Assembly: GCA_018396565.1 (NCBI GenBank)
Contig: JAGTQO010000052.1
Coordinates: 2,579-9,957 of the forward strand
DNA length: 7,379 nucleotides
Direction: 5' to 3'
Source: Candidatus Bathyarchaeota archaeon
GTDB lineage: Archaea > Thermoproteota > Bathyarchaeia > 40CM-2-53-6 > RBG-13-38-9
Part shown: positions 1-5,823 of the stretch, piece after piece
Numbering within the stretch: the stretch's first letter is position 1
How the letters are laid out: the number at the start of each line of letters is the position of its first letter
Notes under the pieces: model-generated
The model's database searches: none
Seen by the model: only the letters and a program-made list of their open reading frames with translations
Told to the model about the DNA's origin: nothing
Position numbers and translations under genes: made by a program

Positions 1-503
1 GTGACTCTTCTCTTTCGGTTTCTAACTCTTGCAAGTTTGAATGCATAATCGGCGATGTCTCTTGAGCCACTAGCTGTTATTACCCTTATGGCTATTGCTG
101 ATTCATCCAGTGTAAACTCAATACCTTTGTATAGATCTTCAGTATTTTCACGGACTATGACTAGGTCTATGTCTGGTCTTAAGCATTCTATTCCAGGATA
201 GGATTTAGCAGGCCTTATGTTGGCGTAGAGTTTGAACATGAGTCTCAATCTGACTACTACGTCTCTTGCCATCTCTCCTACAGGTCCTTTGAGGATGGCA
301 TCTGTATTCTTGATGGCTTCGATAGTTTCTTCAGGAAGAGCTTCTCCCGTCTTCCTGTAACATTCATCTCCAGCTTCAACCTTGACGAAGTCTATGTCGA
401 AGCCGAACCTCTGCTGAACAGCTTCTAGTACAGCTATTGTTGCCTCAGTCTGTTCCGGACCTATGCCATCGCCTGGAATCAAAGATACTCTAAGTCTTTT
501 CAT
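1..503 (-). CDS. leuB: 3-isopropylmalate dehydrogenase, N-terminal half (runs off the window)
   Basis: Oxidative decarboxylation of 3-isopropylmalate to 2-ketoisocaproate with NAD, a cytoplasmic step of leucine synthesis. The frame is open for 167 codons from the ATG and is cut by the window edge, so roughly the C-terminal half is missing. Visible family features are the N-terminal SLIPGDGIGPE (about residues 7-17), ILKGPVGE, LYANIRPAKS and VRENTEDLYKGIEF. RENTEDLY, instead of the RELTGGIYFG form of bacterial LeuB, resembles Sulfolobus-type LeuB and also isocitrate/homoisocitrate dehydrogenases, so sequence alone leaves some substrate ambiguity; the leuCD-ilv context favours isopropylmalate. 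The ATG overlaps the leuD stop in an ATGA junction (500-503), and GGAGAGGT lies just upstream inside leuD, so translation is probably coupled. Confidence 0.9.
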   Translation of the reverse strand, partial: MKRLRVSLIPGDGIGPEQTEATIAVLEAVQQRFGFDIDFVKVEAGDECYRKTGEALPEETIEAIKNTDAILKGPVGEMARDVVVRLRLMFKLYANIRPAKSYPGIECLRPDIDLVIVRENTEDLYKGIEFTLDESAIAIRVITASGSRDIADYAFKLARVRNRKRRV

Positions 504-997
504 GACCTCTCCACTAGAGCCCTCACGTGAGGTATCAACCCACCTTCCTCAATCAGTTTCAAGATGAATTGAGGTGTGGGAGTAGCTCTCATTACCGTTC
601 CCGTTGTCTTATTCGCAACTATTCCATTTGCTAAGTCTACTGAGAGGGTGTCCCCTTCAGAGGTTGTTCGCGATATTCCTTCACATTCGAGTGCTGGTAG
701 ACCTATGTTTATTGCATTTCGGAAGAATATTCTCGCAAACGATTCTGCTATGATACATCTAACTCCTGCGCTCTTTAAGGCTATTGGTGCCTGCTCTCTA
801 CTTGAGCCGCATCCAAAATTTTTCCCTGCAACTAGGATTACGCCCTCCTTTGCCTTGTTTGGAAATGTTGGGTCTAATCCTTCGAGGGCGTGTCTTCCAA
901 GCTCCTCAGGATCTATTGACTCAAGATATCTCCCTGGGATTATCACGTCTGTATTTATGTTGTTTCCGAGCTTTAATGTTTTGGCGGTTATTGTCAA
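500..997 (-). CDS. leuD: 3-isopropylmalate dehydratase small subunit
   Basis: Small (swivel-domain) subunit that with LeuC interconverts 2- and 3-isopropylmalate. At 165 residues it has the usual size of the stand-alone archaeal subunit. Motifs in order: NTDVIIPGRYL (15-25), GKNFGCGSSREQAP (58-71) and ARIFFRNAINIGLP (about 88-101). The start is TTG, preceded at 7 bases by a full AGGAGG; the nearby ATG at 1002-1000 is out of frame and meets a stop after two codons. The gene follows leuC after one base and overlaps leuB by four. The substrate loop after the RY pair reads YLES (24-27). As I recall, characterised archaeal homoaconitases have YLRT and isopropylmalate isomerases YLVY; the lack of Arg at 26 argues against homoaconitase but does not prove the substrate. 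Some archaeal enzymes of this family also act on methylmalate/citraconate. Confidence 0.93.
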   Translation of the reverse strand: MTITAKTLKLGNNINTDVIIPGRYLESIDPEELGRHALEGLDPTFPNKAKEGVILVAGKNFGCGSSREQAPIALKSAGVRCIIAESFARIFFRNAINIGLPALECEGISRTTSEGDTLSVDLANGIVANKTTGTVMRATPTPQFILKLIEEGGLIPHVRALVERS

Positions 998-998
998 G

Positions 999-2261
999 TC
1001 ATCTCCTCCTCAACTCGTTTGGATCTGTTATGTGGCCGGTTACTCCAGAGGCAGCTGCGGTTGCTGGGTTGGCTAGGTAGACTTTCGATTGTGGGCTCCC
1101 CATTCTACCGACAAAGTTTCTGTTTGAGGTGCTTATGCAGACTTCCCCTGGAGCCAGTAGTCCCATGTGCCCCCCAAGACATGGACCGCAGGTTGCATTT
1201 GTGACTACTGCCCCAGCCTCCGTAAATATTCTTAGCAGCCCCTCTCTGAGGCATTCCTTATATATTTCCTGGGATGCTGGGCTGATTATCATTCTTACAC
1301 CTTCATTTATTCTTCTACCTTTCAGGATAGAAGCGGCTAGCCGAAGATCCTCCATTCTGCCATTTGTACATGAACCTATAAACACTTGATCTATACTCAC
1401 GTTTTGTAGTTCAGAGGCTGGTCTAACATTGTCAACGGTTGGCGGGCATGCCACGAGAGGCTGGAAACCCGTCACGTCGTACTCTAATACGTTTTCATAT
1501 CTTGCCCCTTCATCGCTTAACACCGGCTTGAATGTTCCTCTTGTTCTTGCTCTGACGTATGTTATTGTCTTGTTGTCTGGTGGGACGATACCTGCTTTTG
1601 CCCCTGCTTCGACAACCATGTTGCATACTGTCAGTCTGCCGTCGATACTCATTTCTTTGAATGTTTGTCCCGTAAACTCTAATCCTTTATAGATCGCTCC
1701 TCCCTCTCCTAGGTCTCCTATTATCTTGAGTATGAGGTCTTTTGGGGTTGTGTACTTTCTAAGTTTCCCTCTCACACATATCTTTATGACTTTGGGAACC
1801 TTGAACCACATCTTTCCTGTAGTGAAGACTGCGGCCATTTCAGTTGAACCTATTCCGGTAGCGAAGGCCCCGAGCGCACCGTAGGTGCATGTATGGGAGT
1901 CTGCACCCACTATTAGTTCTCCTGGCCTTGCGTAGCCTCTCTCATGGAATACTTGGTGGCATACTCCTCCCTGACCGATATCGTATAGGCTTCTGATTCC
2001 TTGCTCCCTTGCAAATTCTCTGAGGTTCTTCTGGTGGGTCGCTGCCCTTATCGTGCTTGCTGGAATCAGGTGGTCGAAGATTATGACGATTCTATTTGGA
2101 TCCCATACTTTTGAGGCACCTATTTTCTTGAAGGAGTCTAATGTTAAGGGTCCTGTCAGGTCATGAATCATAGCCATATCTATGTTGGCTTCGACTATAT
2201 CTCCCGGGGTGACTTCTCTCTTTCCCGAGGCTCTGGCCAGTATCTTCTCGAAGATATTCAT
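999..2261 (-). CDS. leuC: 3-isopropylmalate dehydratase large subunit
   Basis: Iron-sulfur subunit of isopropylmalate isomerase, aconitase superfamily. From the chosen ATG it is 420 residues, normal for the archaeal form. It starts MNIFEKILARASGK, the standard family N-terminus. GADSHTCTYGALGAFATGIGSTEMA-type sequence lies at about 119-143 (two adjoining conserved blocks). The [4Fe-4S] ligands are visible as Cys298 in IGSCTNGR and Cys358/Cys361 in ATCGPCLGGH. The frame extends 10 codons upstream to a TTG (2291), but the ATG at 2261 is preferred: AGGTG lies 6 bases ahead of it, the family N-terminus begins there, and a TATA-like box at about 2306-2321 would place the transcript start close to 2286, downstream of that TTG. 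Its last codons (AGG AGG AGA TGA) contain the leuD ribosome-binding site. Confidence 0.95.
   Translation of the reverse strand: MNIFEKILARASGKREVTPGDIVEANIDMAMIHDLTGPLTLDSFKKIGASKVWDPNRIVIIFDHLIPASTIRAATHQKNLREFAREQGIRSLYDIGQGGVCHQVFHERGYARPGELIVGADSHTCTYGALGAFATGIGSTEMAAVFTTGKMWFKVPKVIKICVRGKLRKYTTPKDLILKIIGDLGEGGAIYKGLEFTGQTFKEMSIDGRLTVCNMVVEAGAKAGIVPPDNKTITYVRARTRGTFKPVLSDEGARYENVLEYDVTGFQPLVACPPTVDNVRPASELQNVSIDQVFIGSCTNGRMEDLRLAASILKGRRINEGVRMIISPASQEIYKECLREGLLRIFTEAGAVVTNATCGPCLGGHMGLLAPGEVCISTSNRNFVGRMGSPQSKVYLANPATAAASGVTGHITDPNELRRR
1005..1010 (-). promoter_or_regulatory. Ribosome-binding site of leuD, supports a TTG start
   Basis: AGGAGG is encoded by the last Arg codons of leuC and lies 7 bases before the TTG at 997. 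No in-frame ATG or GTG is available between it and the LeuD family N-terminus. The strong site compensates for the weak start codon and fixes the start. Confidence 0.8.
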
Positions 2262-2267
2262 GTCAGC

Positions 2268-2272
2268 CACCT
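2268..2272 (-). promoter_or_regulatory. Ribosome-binding site that decides the leuC start
   Basis: AGGTG, matching the AGGAGGTGATC consensus, sits 6 bases before the ATG at 2261. Nothing comparable precedes the upstream in-frame TTG at 2291. Confidence 0.6.
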
Positions 2273-2305
2273 TCAGCCGTTTTTCGCACAAACATTATGA
2301 ATAAC

Positions 2306-2323
2306 AAATATAAAAAATTTTGG
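2306..2323 (-). promoter_or_regulatory. Probable archaeal promoter (TATA-like box) for leuCDB
   Basis: In the 106-base ilvC-leuC gap the minus strand reads CCAAAATTTTTTATATTT. This gives a TTTATATT TATA-like box centred near 2311 with an A-rich, BRE-like flank. Initiation about 25 bases downstream would fall near 2286, leaving a leader of about 25 bases with the leuC ribosome-binding site. The T6 run could also serve as a U-rich termination signal for transcripts leaving ilvC. Inferred by eye only; no hairpin terminator is seen. Confidence 0.5.
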
Positions 2324-2367
2324 AATAACATATTTCGTAATTATAGTACGATATACGTTATTTACTG

Positions 2368-3372
2368 TTAGTAACCTGTTGCGCCCTTCTCTATTCCAGC
2401 CATCTGTCTAATGACCTTACCAACCTTCTCGATGGGGTGGGCTTCAAGCTCCTGCATCAGACTATTCAGCTTCATCATACTCTTCTTCGGGTCACCGCTC
2501 CACTCCTTTGCAAATTCACCGCTCTGAACAAACTTCACAACTTTACGCATATTCTCCTTCACATGCTCATCTATCACCTTGGGGCCTACCGTGAGGCTGC
2601 CATACTGGGCTGTGTGTGAGATCATCTTCATCATTCTGGTCAATCCACCCTCGTACATGAGGTCCACCATAAGTTTCAGCTCGTTTGCAACTTCGAAGTA
2701 TGCAAGTTCCGGTTGATAGCCCGCCTCAACCAAAACTTCAAATCCCTTCTTGACTAGCTCCATGGAACCTCCACCCAAGACTATCTGTTCGCCGATTATA
2801 TCGGTTTCAGCCTCCTCCTTGAATGTTGTCTCGATGACTCCTGCTTTTGTGGATCCTAGGGCTTTGGCCATCGCCAACACGGTCTCCTTGGCCTTGCCTG
2901 AAACATTCTGGTAGACTGCTATCAATGAGGGTACACCAAAACCTTCCTTATAGATCTCTCTGAGCCTAGATCCTGGGCTCTTTGGGGCAACCATGACGAC
3001 GTCCACATTCTTTGGGGGGATTATTTGTTTGAAATGTATGTTGTAGGCATGTGAGCAGCTCAGTGTCTTTCCTTCCTTGAGGTTTGGTTCTATCTGTTGC
3101 TTGTATACGGTTGGCTGTTCGAGGTCTGGGAAGAGCATATGTATTATGTCGCCCTTTTTTGAAGCTTCATCCACCGTCATAGGTGTGAAGCCTTCCTGTT
3201 CGGCGAGCTTCCAAGATTTGCCGCCAGGCCTCAAACCGACAATTACGTTTACACCTGAATCTCTGAAGGTTAAGGCTTGGGCTCGGCCTTGATTTCCGTA
3301 TCCTAATACGGCAATTGTCTTGCCCTCAAGATATTTCATATCTGCATCCTGGTCATGGTATATCTTCGCCAT
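2368..3372 (-). CDS. ilvC: Ketol-acid reductoisomerase, class I
   Basis: Converts acetolactate or acetohydroxybutyrate to the dihydroxy-acids of the valine/leucine and isoleucine pathways, using Mg2+ and NAD(P)H. From the chosen ATG it is 334 residues, a class I length. N-terminal Rossmann domain: GYGNQG at 24-29, cofactor loop GLRPGGKSW at 46-54, and the likely catalytic His108 in SHAYN. The knotted C-terminal domain has the metal ligands Asp191 and Glu195 (TDIIGEQ) and Glu227 and Glu231 (YFEVANELK). The frame opens 6 codons earlier at 3390, but MAKIY is the usual family start and a GAGGTG site lies exactly 6 bases before the ATG at 3372. It follows ilvN after 10 bases. The loop carries Arg48, Lys52 and Ser53, which could hold the NADPH 2'-phosphate, but NADH or dual use cannot be excluded by eye. 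Confidence 0.96.
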   Translation of the reverse strand: MAKIYHDQDADMKYLEGKTIAVLGYGNQGRAQALTFRDSGVNVIVGLRPGGKSWKLAEQEGFTPMTVDEASKKGDIIHMLFPDLEQPTVYKQQIEPNLKEGKTLSCSHAYNIHFKQIIPPKNVDVVMVAPKSPGSRLREIYKEGFGVPSLIAVYQNVSGKAKETVLAMAKALGSTKAGVIETTFKEEAETDIIGEQIVLGGGSMELVKKGFEVLVEAGYQPELAYFEVANELKLMVDLMYEGGLTRMMKMISHTAQYGSLTVGPKVIDEHVKENMRKVVKFVQSGEFAKEWSGDPKKSMMKLNSLMQELEAHPIEKVGKVIRQMAGIEKGATGY

Positions 3373-3378
3373 CTCAAA

Positions 3379-3384
3379 CACCTC
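3379..3384 (-). promoter_or_regulatory. Ribosome-binding site that decides the ilvC start
   Basis: GAGGTG begins within the ilvN stop codon (TGA at 3385-3383) and is 6 bases before the ATG at 3372. This supports the inner ATG over the one at 3390 and suggests coupling of ilvC translation to ilvN termination. Confidence 0.7.
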
Positions 3385-3889
3385 ATACATCTATTCTTAC
3401 AGATTCTGGCCCCCTAATAAGTGCAGTCTCTCCTGTCCTCGCAACCTCCATCAAACCGAAATCTCTAGTCAAATTTATGAAGGCGTCTATCTTGTCTTTT
3501 GATCCAACTATCTCAACGATCGCTGACGTTGGAGAAACATCTACAATTCTACCTCTGAAAACTTCGACATAGTGAAATATGTCTGATCTTATCTTTGGAT
3601 CGGCCGCGTTCAGTTTGATCAGCGCTAACTCCCTAATCACTGCTTTCTGCGGATCTAGTCTTGCAGCCTTTAGGACGTCTATCAGTTTTTCAAGTTGGCT
3701 TACGAGTTGCTCCGCATCTTTCTCCTCACCCTTAATGGTTATGGTCATCCTTGCTAGATCCTCTTGTTCAGCTGTTCCTATTGCAACACTCTCTATGTTG
3801 AACCCTCTTCTCCAAAACATGTTAGAGACCTTGTATAGGACACCGGGTTTATGTTCGACTAGGGCTGATATGATGAATGTTTTAGGCAT
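3383..3889 (-). CDS. ilvN: Acetolactate synthase small (regulatory) subunit
   Basis: Regulatory subunit of acetohydroxyacid synthase; in characterised relatives it raises activity of the large subunit and carries the valine feedback site. It is 168 residues, typical of the one-ACT-domain type (IlvH/IlvN class). An N-terminal ACT domain spans about residues 4-78 (HKPGVLYKVSNMFWRRGFNIES is split here as HKPGVLYKVSNMF then WRRGFNIES), followed by the ALS small-subunit C-terminal domain to about 160 (FHYVEVFRGRIVDVSP, FGLMEVARTGE). The ATG lies 6 bases after the ilvB stop with GGTGA spanning that stop as ribosome-binding site, and ilvC follows after 10 bases. The stand-alone ilvB-ilvN pairing leaves little doubt. 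Whether feedback is by valine, leucine or isoleucine cannot be read from the sequence. Confidence 0.95.
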   Translation of the reverse strand: MPKTFIISALVEHKPGVLYKVSNMFWRRGFNIESVAIGTAEQEDLARMTITIKGEEKDAEQLVSQLEKLIDVLKAARLDPQKAVIRELALIKLNAADPKIRSDIFHYVEVFRGRIVDVSPTSAIVEIVGSKDKIDAFINLTRDFGLMEVARTGETALIRGPESVRIDV

Positions 3890-3895
3890 TTTGAC

Positions 3896-5566
3896 TCACC
3901 CTATAACATCTTTTAAACTATATCCTGCTGGAACCATGGGTAGGACGTTCTCCTCAGAATCTATTGGCACATCTATGACTGTCGTGACCTCGCTCTTCAA
4001 TGATTCTTTAACTGCTCTGGAGAACTCCTCGACTGAGCCGATACGTAGACCCTCGGCCCCGTATGCTTCGGCTAGCTTTGGAAAGTCTGGAACATCTCCC
4101 AAACTGACTGCTGAATATCTTCTATTGTAGAATAGTCTCTGCCATTGGGCGACCATTCCAAGCATTCTGTTATTCAATATAATGACTGTGACTGGAATAT
4201 TTTCAGTTACTGATGTGGCTAGGGAGTTCTCTGTCATCATGAAGCTCCCGTCGCCGGCGATATCTACGACTGGAACATTTGGGACAGCTGTCTTTGCACC
4301 TATGGATGCCGGGAAACCGTACCCCATGCATCCGAAGCCTCCTGAGGTAATGAAAGTTCTAGGCTTCAGAACCTTGAAGTATAGTGATGCCCACATCTGA
4401 TTTTGACCTACCTCGGTTGTTACTATGGCTTCTGGAGGTAAGACTCTTCTAAGCTCCTTTAGTATCTTTGGAGGAGTCAGGTCCCTGCCGGAATTTTCAG
4501 CCTTGACAGCATTGGTCTCCTTTATTTCCTTGAGTTTTCTTGACCAAGCTGTATCCTTCTTTTCAGTTAAGGTCTTTGTCAAGGCTCTATACAGCGCCTC
4601 TAAAGCCATTTTTGCATCGCTGATTATCGCTAGGTCTACACACTTGTTCTTCCCAATCTCTGATGGATCTATATCTATATGTATCACCTTGGATGTTGGG
4701 CAGAACTCATCCAGCTTGCCTGTAGTTCGGTCGCTGAATCTACATCCAACTGCAAGTAGTGTGTCAGCTTCATATATGAGGCTGTTGGCCTCCTTTGATC
4801 CGTGCATACCGATTATTCCTATTGATAGAGGGTGGTCTTCTGGAATTGAACCTTTACCCATGAGGGAAGTTGCGACTGGGGCTAGTATGGTCTCTGCGAC
4901 TTTCTGAAGCTCCTCCGAAGCATTCGACAGTATAACCCCTCCACCTGCCAGGATGAGTGGCCTCTCCGAGTCTGCCAGTATATCTGCGGCCAAACCTATC
5001 TTTCCAGGGTCAGGCTTGTAATCTGTTCTGTAACCTCTGACCTCAACCTTCATGGGGAATTCGACTTCAGCCGAGTCCATCTGGACATCTTTCGGAAGGT
5101 CTATCAAGACTGGGCCTGGCCTACCTGTCGATGCTATGTGGAAAGCCTTCTTCACTGTGACTGGTATATCTTCAACTCTGCGAGGTTGAAAACTATATTT
5201 GGTCACTGGACTTGCTATTCCGATCATATCTGCCTCCTGAAAAGCATCCAGACCTATCTGCGATGTTGATACTTGACCTGTTATGGCGACTATGGGCGAG
5301 GAGTCTAGGTGTGCTGTCGCTATTCCAGTTATGAGGTTTGTGGCCCCTGGACCGGAAGTTGCCATGCATACCCCGGCCTTTCTTGATGCCCTGGCATAAC
5401 CATCCGCCATATGCGCAGCTGACTGTTCATGTCTTACCAGAATATGCCGGAGCTTGGAGTCTAGTAGAACGTCATATACTGGCATTATGGCTCCTCCAGG
5501 CAATCCGAATATTACTTCTACTTTTTCCCTCTCCAGAGATTCTACGAGGGCCTTTGCACCGGACAT
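3896..5566 (-). CDS. ilvB: Acetolactate synthase large (catalytic) subunit
   Basis: Thiamine-diphosphate enzyme that condenses two pyruvates to acetolactate, or pyruvate plus 2-ketobutyrate to acetohydroxybutyrate; first common step of branched-chain synthesis. It is 556 residues from the chosen ATG, normal length. Order of parts: N-terminal PYR domain with FGLPGGAIMPVYD (20-32) and the catalytic Glu47 in VRHEQSAAHMADGYARA; central FAD-binding domain (about 190-335, GIIGMHGSKEAN); C-terminal PP domain with the TPP/Mg motif GDGSF at 438 through ILNN at 463-466 and LGMVAQWQ. Two ATGs lie two codons apart (5572 and 5566). AAGG abuts the first but is 6 bases before the second, so 5566 is preferred; 5572 remains possible. 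Upstream is the branched-chain-rich leader described separately, the likely control region of ilvBNC. Confidence 0.95.
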   Translation of the reverse strand: MSGAKALVESLEREKVEVIFGLPGGAIMPVYDVLLDSKLRHILVRHEQSAAHMADGYARASRKAGVCMATSGPGATNLITGIATAHLDSSPIVAITGQVSTSQIGLDAFQEADMIGIASPVTKYSFQPRRVEDIPVTVKKAFHIASTGRPGPVLIDLPKDVQMDSAEVEFPMKVEVRGYRTDYKPDPGKIGLAADILADSERPLILAGGGVILSNASEELQKVAETILAPVATSLMGKGSIPEDHPLSIGIIGMHGSKEANSLIYEADTLLAVGCRFSDRTTGKLDEFCPTSKVIHIDIDPSEIGKNKCVDLAIISDAKMALEALYRALTKTLTEKKDTAWSRKLKEIKETNAVKAENSGRDLTPPKILKELRRVLPPEAIVTTEVGQNQMWASLYFKVLKPRTFITSGGFGCMGYGFPASIGAKTAVPNVPVVDIAGDGSFMMTENSLATSVTENIPVTVIILNNRMLGMVAQWQRLFYNRRYSAVSLGDVPDFPKLAEAYGAEGLRIGSVEEFSRAVKESLKSEVTTVIDVPIDSEENVLPMVPAGYSLKDVIG

Positions 5567-5575
5567 TTTCATCCT

Positions 5576-5583
5576 TCATCATC
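5576..5583 (-). promoter_or_regulatory. GATGATGA beside the ilvB ribosome-binding site, possible switch element
   Basis: GATGATGA is immediately followed by AGG, the core of the ilvB ribosome-binding site. It can form 8 pairs (one G-U) with TCATCGTC at 5664-5657, part of the 3' arm of the 12-bp leader stem. If both pairings occur in the RNA they exclude each other. The pairing is seen; any regulatory role is inferred, and short GATGA repeats can pair by chance. Confidence 0.3.
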
Positions 5584-5602
5584 TACACTGTTTTCATAAG
5601 AG

Positions 5603-5639
5603 GCCCGTAAGGCAACAATGTAGGGTTGCTGCCTAGGGC
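5603..5639 (-). promoter_or_regulatory. Hairpin between leader-peptide stop and ilvB
   Basis: In the minus-strand RNA, GCCC-UAGG-(CA)-GCAAC pairs with GUUGC-CUUA-(C)-GGGC around the 8-base loop CCUACAUU. That is 13 pairs including one G-U, with two small bulges. The 5' base is the last G of the leader stop codon (TAG, 5641-5639), so a ribosome ending there would cover the 5' arm. It lies about 36 bases ahead of the ilvB start. No U-run follows (next bases CTCTTATG), so it is not a classical intrinsic terminator; it may act as a control hairpin on termination, RNA stability or translation. Confidence 0.55.
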
Positions 5640-5725
5640 TAAATTAGAATTACAATGACGATGAGTGGAATCACGATTTGGAGATTCACCAAAAGATTGC
5701 GCGTTCTCATCTTCACTTCACTCAT
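5639..5725 (-). CDS. Putative branched-chain-rich leader peptide of the ilvB operon (28 aa)
   Basis: An ATG-to-TAG frame of 28 codons directly upstream of ilvB, too short for most gene callers. It has a basic N-terminus (MSEVKMRTRN) followed by LLVNLQIVIPLIVIVILI, where 15 of 18 residues are Leu, Val or Ile (5 Leu, 4 Val, 6 Ile), using varied synonymous codons. These amino acids are the products of the operon that follows, as in the bacterial ilvL, ivbL and leuL leader peptides. The start codon lies in the 5' arm of a perfect 12-bp repeat, the branched-chain codons lie in its 3' arm, and the stop touches a second hairpin. A TATA-like box about 38 bases upstream would start the RNA just before it. 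No clear ribosome-binding site is visible; Met6 (5710) is an alternative start. It could instead be a small membrane peptide or a chance frame over a structured RNA. Confidence 0.5.
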   Translation of the reverse strand: MSEVKMRTRNLLVNLQIVIPLIVIVILI

Positions 5726-5730
5726 CGTCA
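5656..5730 (-). repeat. 12-bp perfect inverted repeat closing a possible three-way RNA junction
   Basis: TGACGATGAGTG (minus 5730-5719) and CACTCATCGTCA (5667-5656) are exact reverse complements separated by 51 bases. Inside, AAGAT/ATCTT (5713-5709 with 5697-5693) and GAATC/GATTC (5687-5683 with 5672-5668) can form two further hairpins, the second stacking directly on the long stem. The stem contains the leader-peptide start codon on one side and its CTC-ATC-GTC codons on the other, so translation of the leader must open it. Confidence 0.65.
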
Positions 5731-5756
5731 AAGTTTCGTTTATGGTCCAACATTGT

Positions 5757-5772
5757 AACCTATAAGGTTATC
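5757..5772 (-). promoter_or_regulatory. Possible TATA-box promoter of the ilvBNC leader transcript
   Basis: The minus strand reads GATAACCTTATAGGTT, with TTATAG centred near 5763 inside a 5-bp inverted repeat (AACCT-TAT-AGGTT). Initiation about 25 bases downstream would be near 5738, giving a 5' UTR of some 12 bases before the leader ATG and including the full 12-bp stem. The box is a weak match to the archaeal consensus, so the site is tentative; read-through from argG is the alternative. Confidence 0.4.
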
Positions 5773-5823
5773 GGTGGCTGATTATTCTGGGATCACGCCC
5801 GAAATGACTCCAAATCTCAATTT

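Noticed and set aside
576..1076. Long plus-strand frames opposite leuD, leuC, ilvC, ilvN, ilvB and argG
   Set aside because: They lie entirely over well-identified minus-strand genes and have no recognisable protein features; antisense shadows.
2263..2295. 10-codon frame ending one base before the leuC ATG
   Set aside because: Contains no leucine codon and a single valine, and the predicted leuC transcript start falls inside it; probably chance.
2336..2360. CGTA/TACG short inverted repeats just after ilvC
   Set aside because: Only 4-bp arms in AT-rich DNA; too short to support a terminator or operator.
5722..5754. 11-codon frame (ATG at 5754) ending at the leader start in an ATGAGTGA overlap
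   Set aside because: No branched-chain enrichment, and the predicted transcript start near 5738 lies downstream of its ATG.
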